A stretch of 64,000 nt of DNA from Reticulitermes speratus (Eukaryota; Arthropoda; Insecta; Blattodea; Rhinotermitidae). Each line of letters begins with the position of its first letter. The stretch's first letter is position 1. A program made the translations under genes and the position numbers. A model generated the notes under the pieces. The model worked only from the letters and a program-made list of their open reading frames with translations. It had not been told where the DNA came from and made no database searches. Below are positions 21,044 through 32,893 of the stretch, piece by piece. The stretch is taken from positions 51,617,635 through 51,681,634 of the forward strand of contig JAJKFL010000005.1 in assembly GCA_021186555.1 (NCBI GenBank), read 5' to 3'.

Positions 21044-21653
21044 TTTTTTCCAATGGCTCTACAGCCCCTTGGGGCCTAGGGCGCCTCATTTTTTCGAGGC
21101 TTCACGATCACACTTTTAGACACACCACAGTCGGTAGGACTCCTCTGGACGAGTGACCAGCCCGTCGCAGAGACCTCTACCTGACAACACACAACACTCA
21201 CAAGAGACAGACATCCATGCCCTAGGCGGGATTCGAACCCACAATCCCAGGAAGCGAGCGGCCTTAGACCCACACCTTAGATCGCGCGGCCACTGGGATC
21301 GGCCGAACCCACAATCCCAGTAAGCGAGCGTCCGTAGACCCACGCCTTAGACCGCGCGGCCACTGGGATCGTCCGAACCCACAATCCCAGTAAGCGAGCG
21401 GCCGTAGACCCACGCCTTAGACCGCGCGGCCACTGGGATCGGCCGAACCCACAATCCCAGTAAGCGAGCGGCCGTAGACCCACGCCTTAGACCGCGCGGC
21501 CACTGGGATCGGCCGAACCCACAATCCCAGTAAGCGAGCGGCCGTAGACCCACGCCTTAGACCGCGCGGCCACTGGGATCGGCCGAACCCACAATCCCAG
21601 TAAGCGAGCGGCCGTAGACCCACGCCTTAGACCGCACGGCCACTGGGATCGGC
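21044..21653 (-). mobile_element. Family A SINE with six tandem tRNA-like heads
   Basis: On the minus strand six copies of a 70-bp tRNA-Leu-like head are followed by one normal family A body. Head ends ('gccactgggatcgg') fall near 21295, 21365, 21435, 21505, 21575 and 21645. Only the body-proximal head keeps the full B box 'gtgggttcgaatcccgcc'. In the others the junction cuts the B box ('gtgggttcgg'). The internal copies are nearly identical, so the expansion is young. Confidence 0.9.
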
Positions 21654-22145
21654 TATACAAGTGTTGGTTTTATAAATAAAAAGTGGTGCAAGTGTTTATG
21701 ACTTCAGAGAACGTAAAATACTCTGTCGAGATTTGTATTTGGGATTTCTGAGGTTCAAAAGTTAGGAGGTGTGTGGGTTGTCCTATTACAATGCGTGGGT
21801 CGACTCAGTCTCCAAGGAATTTTGAGACAGAATCTTGAAATGGGTTACAATCATCTCTCCCTGGATCTCTTAGTTACTGAGAACTCATTAACAACTTCTC
21901 ATCTCGCTAGACGCTATATCTGTGCAGCTCAAAAGCACGGAAACGTGGGCGTGTAATTTCCTGTTATGCTGAGTGTATCTTGTTTCTAAGCAAACATTCT
22001 TATATGGAAATAAGTGTCATTTTTAAATTTAGCATAATCTTTCAGAACATACAAATTAATTTACGAATTAATTAATCCGTCTTTATTTATAATCAGATGG
22101 TCAGTAAATTGCATTTAATAATATAATGGAGATATTTTTCATCAT
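21654..22145. other. No recognisable feature
   Basis: Nothing recognised. Confidence 0.5.
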
Positions 22146-22148
22146 CAT

Positions 22149-22418
22149 AAAGGTTTTTTTTTCAATGGCTCGACAGCCCCTTGGGGGCCTAGGCCGACTC
22201 ATTTTTCGGGGCTTCACGATCACACACTTTTTAGACACACCACATTCGGTAGGACTCCTCTGGACGAGTGACCAGCCCGTCGCACAGACCTCTACCTGAC
22301 AACACACAACACTCACAACAGACAGACATCCATGCCCCAGGTGGGATTCGAACCCGCAATCCCAGTAAGCGAGCGACCGCAGACCCACGCCTTAGACCGC
22401 ACGGCCACTGGGATCAGC
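22149..22418 (-). mobile_element. tRNA-Leu-like SINE, family A, full length
   Basis: Minus strand head 'gtggccgtgcggtctaaggc', B box 'gcgggttcgaatcccacc', standard body and end 'gggctgtcgagccattg' followed by A residues. Confidence 0.9.
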
Positions 22419-22659
22419 TCATAAACGTTCACCAATAGTTAATAATTTTAATCTATTTCAAATCTTCACAATCGACCTAACACCAGGAACGTGTTTATTG
22501 TGCTGTGTTTAAGATTTGTGTCTTCGCTTTTTGTATTTTAAAGAATTATAAAATTAAACAGCTTAGTTGTGGCTTCTTATATAACAATTTCTTGTTGGCC
22601 AGGACTTTTCGAACATCTTTGTTACCGTTGTCACTATTTAAAAAAAATATGATCTGTGT

Positions 22660-22882
22660 GTGGGTTGTTCAAAGAAAATCCTTTCGGGGATTGTTCTGGG
22701 CCAAGGAATAGAGGCAAATAAAATATGTTCCCTTGGGCTTTGAGGCTAGGCATCCCATTGATACACCAGCAAATGGATCCTGCCTACCGCAAAGCCCATG
22801 GGGACCATTTTTAACAGCGTCTGCTTCTTCGCCCCGAACAAAGCCCGAAAGGATTTCATTTGAACAGCTCTCATAAAAATAG
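22660..22882. mobile_element. Foldback MITE-like element, unclassified
   Basis: The left segment 'aaatcctttcggggattgtt' and the right segment 'aacaaagcccgaaaggattt' are inverted copies. Inner blocks around 22732 and 22785 ('cttgggctttg' and 'caaagcccatgg') also pair. No ribozyme core and no coding capacity. The superfamily is not determined. Confidence 0.6.
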
Positions 22883-23062
22883 CCGTGTAAGAGAAAGGGA
22901 TTAGCAGCTTGAGCAATCTAGAGCTGTAGCCGACAGAATGTGATTTACGTGAAGTGTCAATGTCTTTTTTTTTCCTTGTTTTGATCTCTCTAATGATATT
23001 CCGTCAAGAGTGCAAATTATAAGGCCGCTAATTTTTCAAGTATTATATTATGTCTTATATCT

Positions 23063-23285
23063 TCATTGACATAATCCTTTCGGTCGCATTATAGCCCTGG
23101 GGTCGACTTAGCCTCTAACAGAAATGAGTACCAGGAATATTTCCTGGGGGGTAAAGGCGGCCGGTGCGTAGGGCTGACAAACTTACCACCTTCATGTGCC
23201 GATTGTCTATAAATCTGAGAACAACCTCCTGGAATACTAAGAGCCTGTCCAGGCCTGTAATGGGATTGCTTTGCCTTTATCTCTA
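23063..23285 (+). mobile_element. SINE family D, headless copy
   Basis: Body 'ccctggggtcgacttagcct', 'tgagtaccaggaatatttcc' and 'ggcggccggtgcgtagggct' is shared with 54289-54541 and 59749-60046. The tRNA-like head is missing. Confidence 0.8.
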
Positions 23286-23290
23286 TGTCT

Positions 23291-23935
23291 TCTATCTTAG
23301 GACAAAATATTTTCTGCAATTTCAGTACATGCTTTCCTTGGACTGAGAGACAAATTTGTACCCTCATTTGAAATAAATTGTCCAATTGTAGTTTTGGGTA
23401 TTTTAATCTTTAACTTTTTAGGGAGAAATCGGGAGGATAAATAATCGTGAAACGGCAGAATAAAGAATTCTCCGGATTTAATCTCGTCTTACTGAAACAG
23501 ATAAACACAGAGACATACAAGTAAATATAGGGAATTTTGATTTCTTGTGTTCTCAATCGTATATTGCTAGAGCTTCACATAAACAGCATTCAGAGGATAT
23601 GAGCTCTGGGGGTATGGCAAACGATTTCCTGGAACCTTCTTGGATATTGACTCATCGAAATTGGTTTTCAGTGAAAGAACCTAGACTTATTAGTCTCTGT
23701 AAGACCAAGCACGTCAGTTGTAACTTTGCTGCATGCAGACTGCATTTACTTAGACATGCATTTCTGTTATTATGTAAATTGTCTTGTTCTAAATCAAAAT
23801 TAAACTAATATGCGAGTTCATTTGTTTTAATGAAACTGAGGATGAAACTATTAAGAACGCTGTGTGTATGTAAATATGTTCCGATATGACGTATATAGTT
23901 TGCTCTGTATCGTGAGTACACAGTGTTCATTCTTA
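23291..23935. other. No recognisable feature
   Basis: Nothing recognised. Confidence 0.5.
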
Positions 23936-23942
23936 GGAACAC

Positions 23943-23985
23943 CCGCCGTTTAGACGTTTCGGCCTCGCATATGCGAGTCTTATTA
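23943..23985 (-). ncRNA. Decayed hammerhead-like hairpin, GUC class
   Basis: Minus strand gives a strong hairpin CUCGCAUAUGCGAG, then GCCGAAACGUC. The CUGANGA core is not preserved ('AAUAAGA' occupies its place). Similar hairpins occur in Penelope-like repeats. Confidence 0.35.
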
Positions 23986-24289
23986 ATTTTTTGAAAGAGG
24001 CGGAAATAGAAAATTAAAGGAGCTACGTTATGAACAGACAGTTTAACTTTGTCAGCGTTGGAAATTACAACCGTCTACTCCCTGGTCTAGACAACATGCA
24101 TACTTCTGACTCTTTTGTCTGCTGGGGTTACTGTCCAAATCCGCATTTCTTCTATGTATTGTAATTTGTGTTTCATATAGCCTAATTACCACAATAACTC
24201 CTATTTGTTTTCCTATACAGAATTCAATGATTGTTCTTTCTAAATGAATTACACTGTGTTTTCTGTGATCTGTCATCTGTGGCCTGTCC

Positions 24290-24660
24290 GGCTGTACCAT
24301 AATTTTTCACATTATCTCATAAACGTCATGATTTTCGGAAAAATTCTTGAACATAAAATGTGTTTTGATTTTCTCTACAACTTTTGTCTGAAAGATATCT
24401 CATTCTAAGAAGAATTCAGCCAGATATTATCATAAATGTACATAGGTCTTCATGTAAAGTACCCGTTATTCTTGTCAGATTTTAATGAAACTTGAATTTT
24501 CTCGACAGATTTTCGAAAAATATTCAAATGTCAATTCTTATGAAAAATTGTCACGTGGGAGCCGAGTTGTTCCATGCTGACGGACGGACAAACAGGCAGA
24601 CAGACACGATGAAGTTTTTTTTAGCAATTTTGCGAAAGCGCCTAAAAATGGCATTGCTTC
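24290..24660 (+). repeat. Unclassified interspersed repeat X, copy 2
   Basis: Matches 12560-13030 over 'gtgttttgattttctctaca', 'agtacccgttattcttgtca', 'gtgggagccgagttgttcca' and 'gcgaaagcgcctaaaa', with a GACA/GACG-rich block at 24579-24606. This copy keeps 'tgaattttctcgacag', which copy 1 lacks. Confidence 0.7.
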
Positions 24661-25712
24661 TTGCGAGAGAAATATTGAAAAGTAATATTCTTTGATGTGG
24701 TGCCTCCCCCCCCCCCCCGCATGGTAATATAAGGCCCAGTTCATTACGTCACCTATAGAAATGATGACACGATCTTATTACGTATTTTGCCTGATCATAT
24801 ATCTATAAAACCTATATAAGCCATATGTCATGATCATTTATTAAATTTCTCCTTTGTCACGCCACTGCCAATTAGAAGTCAAAAGTTTCATACGCGTCCC
24901 GGATCCCCAATGTTCAAATTACGTTTTCTTCTTCACCATAATATCCTGCTGGAATGAAATAATCTGGAAGGGGATGAATTGTGAAGAAAGCAAATGTTAC
25001 AAGAAATGTCCAATATAGATGAATATTTTCAATTCTGTTCTTTTGATTAAAGTTAGAAAATATAACTCAATTTCTATGGCATTATTACTTCTTGAATATT
25101 TAAACCCAGTTTCTAGATGCGATGATCATTTGTTTCACTGATTTTTTTTTTAAGTTTCTGACTAGTCTGCAATATTTCATTGGCTTCCTAACTGATAAAA
25201 AAAAGAGCAACCTGTTTTATCTCGATTCTATTGAGCTCTTTTAAAAATCCACCGATATCGACAGTTTCACGTGAGGCAAATCCACACACGTGTCTGCTGT
25301 TTAATGAAGATTACCTCCTTGGTGATCTTCCCCACGGATAATGCTTTTCCATTATGTTGATGGTTTACAGCTAAATGGTGTGTTGTTAAACCGGGCGATT
25401 ACTGATGACTTTGTTCTCGTGTTCTAAGCGCAGATTAGCTTTTCAGAAGAATAGATAATTAAATGCCGATTTTCTAAAAAATACATCAGGAGTATGAAGG
25501 GCGGCATTTAAATTATGAACACGTGACAAAAATTGCTTTATCCTTCTGTGTGCTCATTTGAATACTTCAATAACTACTCGAACGTTTGTGAAAATTTACA
25601 TTGCTGGCGGCCCAACTGGGATATTAGTTTCATTTTCCGTCACACTAAAATTATAGTAAATTATATTTAATTTTACATAATGCCTTTTATTTTATGACAT
25701 GATATTATTGTA
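24661..25712. other. No recognisable feature
   Basis: A C run at about 24707-24718 and nothing else recognised in about 1 kb. Confidence 0.5.
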
Positions 25713-25715
25713 AAG

Positions 25716-25915
25716 CATGGATGGGAAAGCGCGGTCTAAGGCGTGGGTCTTCCGCCGCTCGCTTGCTGGGATTGTGGGTTCGAATCCCGCCGACGGCATG
25801 GATGTCTGTCTGTTGTGATTGTTGTATTTTGTGCAGGTTTTCTATGTAACGGGCCGATCCCTCGTCCAGAGGAGTCCTACCGAGAGTGTGGTGTGTGTCA
25901 TTGAGTGTGATCAAG
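25716..25915 (+). mobile_element. tRNA-Leu-like SINE, family A, 3' truncated
   Basis: Head 'gcgcggtctaaggcgtgggt' and B box 'gtgggttcgaatcccgcc' with a partial body ending in 'gtgtgatcaagtg'. Confidence 0.85.
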
Positions 25916-25974
25916 TGCAACAATATAATGAGTTGGTAGAAAAGTTCACAATAACAAAAAGTTAAAATCTTGGT

Positions 25975-26340
25975 TCATTCATTCTGCAGTCTGTCTTACG
26001 ACAGGTCCGTAGCCTCTTCCAAAGCGAGTTCTCCACAGGGTGCGATCTAGTGCTTCCTCTTTCAATTTCCAGGATCTTCTCTTTTCCTTAAGGTCATCCA
26101 GTAGCTGCTTACGTCTTCTCCCTCGCCTTCCCGTCATTTCTATCCTTCCCTCTAACTTTCCTTCAATCACATGTTTCAGAAGGCAGTTTCTACGCAAGAT
26201 GTGACCAATCCAGTTAGCCTTTCTTCTTTTTATTGTATGTACGATATTCCTCTCCTCCTTGACTCTGTGTAATACTTCTTCATTTCTCACACGATCTGTC
26301 CAACTGATCTTCTCCATTCTTCTCCAGCACCACATTTCAA
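25975..26340 (-). pseudogene. LINE reverse transcriptase C-terminal fragment
   Basis: An open minus-strand frame of about 118 codons contains 'EKISWTDRVRNEEVL', 'RKANWIGHILRRNCLLKHV', 'GRRGRRRKQLLDDLKEKR' and 'LWRTRFGRGYGPV'. This is the conserved extreme C-terminus of a LINE polymerase found widely in arthropods. Only the last tenth or so of the protein is present, so it cannot act alone: it is a 5'-truncated retrocopy. The 3' end abuts a short ATTC repeat. The fragment itself is unbroken, so it is younger than the copy at 17331-17690. Confidence 0.88.
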
Positions 26341-26834
26341 AACTTTCCAGATACTTCTGATCTTGGTAACATTATAAATTGTAAAGGCGAAGTGACTGCA
26401 GTAGTGTCTTACCTTTACCTAGTGATGCCCCCTCGGCTAATCAGTCATTCAGTCGAACACCCCACTTTTTGTAACTTTCTGTGTGTTTATGGATGTGTGT
26501 GTGTGTTCGTGTGTTTGCAACCGCATAATGAACGCCCTCATCAGATGTCTTACTTATATAAGTTTAATTTGCATACTTAATTCTTAATAATATTCCTTCC
26601 ATTCAAAGCCTTATGGTACACTTAGCAAAAGCTTGCTTCACACCAGCTCAGAAATGCTGGCTTAGTGTGCGAAGCTGTATGAAATATTTCAGTATGCTTC
26701 TGAGAATACACTTTAACCATTAATGAATACTTTATTTTTAAACTGTAAGCAAAAAATTAAAAGATATTGAAATAATGACATAATTTCGATGGAAATTCTT
26801 TTGAACTAGTTCCAACTAATTACTCCATTGTTGC
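26341..26834. other. Mostly featureless; one hairpin
   Basis: A GT-rich patch at 26492-26520 and an imperfect hairpin at 26628-26676 ('agcttgcttcacaccagc' against 'gctgg...gtgtgcgaagct'). No gene. Confidence 0.45.
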
Positions 26835-27031
26835 TGTTTTTTTCCTGTAGCTCAACAGCCCTCATTATTGAGGTTTTTCGAGATCACATACAGACACATC
26901 ACACTCGGTAGGACTCCTCTGGACGAGGGACAGCCCGTCGCAGAGACCTCTACCTGACAACACACACAACACTCACAAGAGACAGACATCCATGCTCCCG
27001 GCGGGATTCGAACCCACAATCCAAGCAAGCG
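26835..27031 (-). mobile_element. SINE family A, 5' truncated
   Basis: Standard body with the B box 'gtgggttcgaatcccgcc' retained on the minus strand; the A-box half of the head is missing. Confidence 0.82.
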
Positions 27032-27270
27032 CAATTGTGATTGTTACACACTGTTTATTGTGTGTGTACGTTTTAAGCCTACGTAATTTCTGGATGTGCT
27101 GGTGTTCCACTGTGTCAGTTTTATACAATATAAACTTGTAGATTTTGTGGAAGTGTAATTGTTGCACACTTTTTACTGTCTACAATATAAACCTATGTAA
27201 ACTTAACTGTAATTGTTGCATTCTGTTCATTGTCTGCTTATAACGCCTGTGTCATATGCACAGCGCTTCT
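27032..27270. repeat. Diverged tandem-like repeat
   Basis: Three loose copies of 'tgtaattgttgcacact...' with 'tacaatataaac' (about 27036, 27155, 27210). Imperfect and low confidence. Confidence 0.35.
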
Positions 27271-27284
27271 GAAGTCGACACTTC

Positions 27285-27500
27285 TGTTGGAGGAAGGACA
27301 ATATTAGGATGGGTCTTTAAAAGACGTATTTTGGTAGGGCGTGGGCTGGATTGATCTGGCTCAGGAAAGGGGAAATTTGAGGGACCTTGTGAATAAGGCA
27401 ATAAACCTTCGTATTCCAGAAAATGTGGAGAATTTCTTGACTAGCTGAGGAACGGTTAGCTTTCAAGAAGGACTCTGCTCCATGGAGTTATTTAGTTATA
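27285..27500 (+). pseudogene. LINE 3' end, decayed
   Basis: Matches 46785-47095 from 'ggaggacaatattagg'-like sequence through 'ctggattgatctggctcagg' to the UTR 'ttgactagctgaggaacggt' and 'ctctgctccatggagtta'. Confidence 0.78.
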
Positions 27501-27617
27501 TACCAACGCCGTTAAAGTCTCATTATATAGAGTTGATTGGTAGGATTATTATTCAATAATTGATTTGATAGAATGTGGAAAGAATCGGCCGTGACGTATT
27601 TTAAGTGGTAACTTGTT

Positions 27618-27872
27618 ATTGGGCCTATCCCAGTGGCCGCGCGGTCTAAAGGCGTGGATCTACGGCCGCTCGCTTGCTGAGATTGTGGATTCGAATCCCG
27701 CCGAGGGCATGGATATCTCTCTCTCTTGTGAGTGTTGTGTTTTTTCTCTGCGACGGGCTGGTCACTCGTCCAGAGGAGTCCTACCGAGTGTGGTGTGTCT
27801 AAAGTGTGATCACGAAACCTCGAAAAATGAAGAGGCGTAGGCCCCCTAGGGGCTGTTGAGCCTTAGGAAAAA
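27618..27872 (+). mobile_element. tRNA-Leu-like SINE, family A, full length
   Basis: Head 'cccagtggccgcgcggtcta', B box 'gtggattcgaatcccgcc' (one change), body and end 'gggctgttgagccttagg' plus A-rich tail. An intact A box makes this one of the best preserved copies. Confidence 0.9.
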
Positions 27873-29022
27873 CAAACCTGTTATTGACTCAAGGCATTGA
27901 GTAAAACCACGAAAGTCGTCAAACAATTACGTGGTTTTAGGGCTTACATATAAACTCGGAGCTTCCCTAAATCGAAACAGGTTTGTTACCCACTCGAGAC
28001 CACGATTTTCAGCGGTATTGGGAAACGTCTTAATTTATATTGGTACAGTTTTCCACTTTTTCCTTAAAGGAAGGTGCAGGAGATTAATGAATTCCGTATT
28101 TGTGGAGTATTACTCCAGGTATATCCTGGGCGAACACACTTAGAGATAAAGAAAACAATGGTGCTTACGATAACATCTTCCTCGCCCTATACTCCTACGG
28201 TTCGGTTTTATAAACACCGGCAGAAGGAAGTTTGTCGAGGTAATCAGTCACGGCATTCCTCTTTATCTAGCGCAAATCCTTGGCTTTTTTTAAGCTCCAG
28301 TTTCTAACATCGCAACCTCTGCCTTAATATCAAACTTCCCATTTAAAGTTCCTCTGTGAAGAAAATTCCTGAAGGAATTGATTTACCCTTACTCCACAAC
28401 CCCCCCCCCCTTCCCAACATTCCTATAAAGTAGTCTCTACCACCACCATTGCCAATCCCCTTTAACCCACCCTCTTGAAGTTCTTTACGTCAACATTTCT
28501 CCACCTTCATTTCCACCCCTCGTTTCAGAATACCCGTTGTAAGAAGAGGAGGGAGTTCTGGCCTGATGGTAGGTTTCTCAGCGTTAGGTCTTGTTCGTTA
28601 AGTGTGGGATGTGAGCGAAGTAATTTCCTTATCAGTAATATGCTATATACATAACGTAGCACACTAACCCCTACAGTGTAAATAAATTACCTCTTATTCC
28701 TGTCTGATCCCAATATTGAGCCGCATATTACCCTACCTGAAACTCTTACCTGTCTGTTCCTATACACCTTATTGTTTCTGGAGAATTACGCTACGTAAGT
28801 GGAACAGAATAGGAACACGCAGCAACAGCAGAGAAGTCTGCAAAATTGGTTACTTTCCTCGGGGTTTCCGACCCAGTGTTTGTGTGCATTTTCAGTATCT
28901 TCCATACTTGCTACATGTTAGCGCCCATGTCAGTTTAACAATATTGTTATTATCTGAAGAAAACCGAGGTTAAGAATGCTGTACCTTCATTTCGTGGTGC
29001 CTAATTAAAAACATGGATGACT
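27873..29022. other. No recognisable feature
   Basis: C run near 28400; otherwise nothing recognised in 1.1 kb. Confidence 0.5.
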
Positions 29023-29039
29023 TTACCTTTGGTGTGGTT

Positions 29040-29440
29040 TATTTTGTGGCACTATGTATATGTCATCGCGCTCGCCACTGGACCCAAGGTTCGCGGGTTC
29101 GATCCCGACCGAGGTCGATGGATTTTTAAGGGTGATAAAAATCCGTAGCACAACTTCCTTCGGAGGGGACATAAAGCCGTCGGTCCCATGTCGTAGATTT
29201 ACGTCATGTAAAAGAACCTTACGGCCATGAATAGAACTAGTAATGCTCGTAAGCAAAATTCAGCGGCCATTTCTCACCCAAGTCTCCTGACTGACTGCCA
29301 GATGGCTCTGGCAGTCACATCAGGATTGAGTCGAACAGCGCGGCCAGTGAGCTGGCCACTCACTGCCACAAATGCACAAGACCAAGTAACCTCGGAAAGA
29401 GGAGGCCCAAGCCCATACAGGGCTGTCGAGCCATGGTTAT
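29040..29440 (+). mobile_element. tRNA-derived SINE, family C
   Basis: B box 'gcgggttcgatcccgacc', body with 'atttttaagggtgataaaaa' and 'gtcggtcccatgtcgtagat', and end 'gggctgtcgagccatggtta'. The A-box half of the head is decayed. The last block is shared with family A, suggesting both are mobilised by the same LINE. Confidence 0.88.
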
Positions 29441-29639
29441 TAGTATATTATGTATATATCATCAGATTATACATGACAGATGCATGATGACTTGGAAAGA
29501 AATATCGTGGCTTAATCGAGGTAATTTTCCGGAATTTCCCTGGACGGGCTGAAGGAAAATCACTTCCGAGTACAAGACTAATGTTATCACTGCAACAAAC
29601 TACTCCGTGAATTTGTTTTTTGAGTGTGTGTGTGCGGTT

Positions 29640-29800
29640 ACCGTTACCTCACGGTCAGGTCACGATCAGCTCACAGTCAGGTCACGATCAGCTCACGGTC
29701 AGGTCACGATCAGCTCACGGTCAGGTCACGATCAGCTCACGGTCAAGTCAAGGTCAGGTCACGGTTAGGTTACAGTCAAGTCACGGTCAGCTCACGAGGC
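29640..29800. repeat. 22-bp tandem repeat
   Basis: About five clean copies of 'caggtcacgatcagctcacg' plus degenerate 11-bp half units ('gtcaggtcacg') to 29800. An inverted remnant ('ccgtgagcttaccttgagct') lies at about 29929-29960. Confidence 0.85.
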
Positions 29801-30425
29801 GAATAAGTAAGGACGCGTATCCTTAAAAGAATATTGGGCCCAAGGGTAATGCGATTACTGCCTAAACTTTATTGGTCAATTTTCTAAAACACGTTTAAAG
29901 GAAAATTTACTACACTCAAGTGCCCCGACCGTGAGCTTACCTTGAGCTAACCGTGAGCGTCCTGTGGTGTTCAGTGATTCGTAAGGAGTTATGCTGTACT
30001 TAAGTAGGTATATCTGAGTGATCATAATGAAGCAAAAATTTCTCTGTATTTAATTTTATTGCGTTTTAAATAATATGCTGTTTTTGTTTGCTTGATGCAA
30101 GTCACTGGCTTTGTACAGCGTTTCCAGTGGTAAGGATGACGACTGTATGTTGTGCGCAGTCAGAGTACATTAGCTGTTTCGTGTAATATGTCAACTTGAT
30201 TTTAATTCTAAATTTAACTATTTTCCAAGACATAACACTTGGAAAAAGAAGATGCCTGCAAATCGAACATCACACCAATTATGGAGAAAAGTATTGTACT
30301 GGTACTGGTATAATTTTAGCCTTTATATTTTATCTATGTTTTAACCACTTGGTACTGTAATTTTTATTTCATTTTATTTACGCACTTCCCGACATTTTGT
30401 ATAAAAAATGCATTGCTTTGTGTCA
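29801..30425. other. No recognisable feature
   Basis: Apart from the inverted remnant of the preceding array near 29930, nothing is recognised. Confidence 0.5.
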
Positions 30426-30429
30426 GTGG

Positions 30430-30471
30430 TCTCCCTGAGGATGACCTCTGTAAGCCGAAACATGTAGGAGA
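30430..30471 (+). ncRNA. Hammerhead-like motif, solitary
   Basis: Stem I UCUCC/GGAGA (5 bp), CUGAGGA, U, a weak stem II, GAAA, ACAUGU, cleavage base A. Core intact; stem II is mostly unpaired. No second arm nearby. Confidence 0.55.
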
Positions 30472-30610
30472 AATTACTACAACCTAACAAATATTCATTA
30501 ATGAATAAATGTGAAAATAGTTAGAATAAAAAAATACAATATATTATTAATTTATTGCACGGAACATGTACAACGTTCTCCTGTTAAATGCTTACCAAAT
30601 CCACATGAAT

Positions 30611-30900
30611 TCTGCCACACATTTCACACTGTTGACACCGTGCATCTTCGTCATATTAAATTAAGTTTTAGACCAACTTATAATATATAAGTTTTAATGT
30701 GCCGTTAGACTATTTAAAATAATGTGATTGAAGTGACAGTAGCTTTCAAAAAAAAAAAAAAAAAACCTGACGATGATCCTAGGATCGAAACACATGTAGG
30801 GGTATAACTTTAACAATTTTAACAATTATAATAAAGCTACAATAAAAGTGGTTTTAGTGTGCATCAGTTGGTCTGAAACTTAATTTAATCTGCCACATAT
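30611..30900. mobile_element. Ribozyme-type element H, imperfect 12-bp direct repeats
   Basis: The left tail 'ttgacaccgtgcatcttcg' starts after the direct repeat 'tctgccacacat' (30611-30622). The right end is followed by 'tctgccacatat' (30889-30900), one mismatch in 12. Termini share inverted 'aaattaagttttagaccaac'. The interior holds an A run and one plus-strand hammerhead-like motif. It is the same family as 34762-35186 in the opposite orientation. Confidence 0.78.
30761..30804 (+). ncRNA. Hammerhead-like motif in element H
   Basis: CUGACGA, U, perfect stem II GAUCC/GGAUC, GAAAC, ACAUGU, A, GGGG. The 5' side of stem I is replaced by the A run, so stem I hardly pairs. The sister copy at 34848-34889 keeps the same stem II. 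Confidence 0.5.
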
Positions 30901-32755
30901 ATTCCTAAGTTTTTTAAACCCAGCAGACTTCTTTCCTTTGCACTGTGTTTCACCAGGCCAGGACAAGCAATTCCAACCATGACTCGTAATTCTGTTACAT
31001 TCCATTATACAGGTTTGTAACCCTGCACTAATATTAGTATTATTACTGTTACTTTGTGGTAATAAATTTACGACAGTAGTATAAATTCTGTGTCCCTTAT
31101 GTTAAATATCAGACATGACTTCGAAATATTCCTGCCATAACATTTTTTTCTAATCCTCCACCCAGAAATACGTTGTATTGATAATGGTTTTTTTCTGTTG
31201 GTTATCTGATTATCAAATTTCCCATGCCTAACTACAGTTATTGCATACTAATAGCCATCATGCCGGAACACAGAGTATTATCAGGAACGCTGCTTTATTT
31301 TAAATTTTAGAAATTATTGCCTCAACGAGTGTTGCATTTTTACAAATACCTATGACAGGACTTGTTTCCAGCCTTAAAATTTCGCGCGTCCTCCATGTTG
31401 TTATTAATTTGTTGTAGGAAATTACAGCTATGGTGATGCAATGGATATCAGCGCCTTAATTTTCCTAGCATGTTTTGACAGAATCGAAATGTTTAAATGC
31501 TGATATAGACAAGTTTACACACAGACGGTACACTGAAATAATCCTTCCCTTTTAATCAAGGAAAGTGTGCCATAAAAGAAGGCTTAAGCCGAATAAAAAG
31601 CTTAAAATACAAGAGTATGACAAAACAGAAGAGATTGTGTCGTTCCTTAACGTAAGTTGCTCATTAAAAAAGAATAATAGATGAGTAGAAACATAAATCT
31701 AATGTTCATCAGAAGAGTCACTTATAATTCAAGTGTTACTGGGTGGGATTAGATAAATTTTAAGTAGGTGAGGCACGTGCTGTAATGAAATATTTTATGC
31801 GAACAATTTTAAGGGTTGTGATTGAAAGTGCACCAGCCTAAACAAATGAAATTGCGATTACTAAATATTTTATTAAGATATTTCGCACATTTTCTAAACT
31901 TTACTAGCTGCGAGTTCCTATAAAATCTTCCGGTTGTCAGTTAAATCCAATATTATTGCTTTACCTTACCCAAATTCTTCTTCCTAATGCGAGGTATCGT
32001 AGATAAGTATCTTAATTTCGCAATTAAACATTTTATTATCGTTAAAAACATTTCAGTTTAATCTTATGGAGAGGAAATTTATGTTCAGTTTCGTGCCTAC
32101 CCCAAAATTAAACACAGAAAAGTGTTTAGCTGAATATTTTGTGATTCGATGAATAGAGTTTATGTCGCGCCTGTAGGCGGGCGTGTAGGCATGAAAATGA
32201 GATCATGGTCATAAAGGGATAAATGTATGGAATCAAGTCAATATCTTAAGAGGGTTGGAAATTCAAGTTTTCTTTCTCGACTCCTTCCATGAGGTAAATT
32301 TCATCTGTATGCATGAGATAGACTGAGATATTTGACAGTGTTGTGTGTATAGGAGCACAGGTTTCAGCTTTACTTATCTTGTTTGTTATACAAAGAAATT
32401 TTAGGTCTGCATGTGACAAGAGCTTCCAGATATGGAGTGCCTATCCGACAGATGTTTTCAGCGTTATGCTTTGAAAATATATATTTATTTAGCTACTATC
32501 TATCCAAAAACATAAAACCTTTAGGTAAATTAACTCTATTTGCGAGATTTTAGTTGCCCGAATAGGTGACTACGAATGCTAATAATTAGATGTTTCTGCA
32601 AATTTTCTTATTTCTTAGAAGTGTGGTCACTTTAACACTTTAAAGCTGAGTGGTTACTATATGTACCACCAAGTTTAACATTTAAAAGTTCTACGTTCTG
32701 CCCACACATTGTATTTATGTGTTTTATATGGATCTCAGAACAAACAGCGATTATT
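30901..32755. other. No recognisable feature
   Basis: 1.85 kb of AT-rich sequence without a supported gene or repeat match. Confidence 0.5.
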
Positions 32756-32847
32756 TCCCTATACAGTCACTATTTACATACACCAACTGGATGCAACTTT
32801 ATTTAAAAAACTGTATAGTTTTTTAAAACATATTTAAAAACCTTTTA

Positions 32848-32893
32848 AAACCCGACATATGTTTAGGCTCTTATAGAGCCATCTTCAGGGGTT
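32848..32893 (-). ncRNA. Hammerhead-like motif, left arm of G
   Basis: Same design as the right arm but with UAAAC in place of GAAAC and an altered cleavage region ('gucggg'), so probably inactive. Confidence 0.5.
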
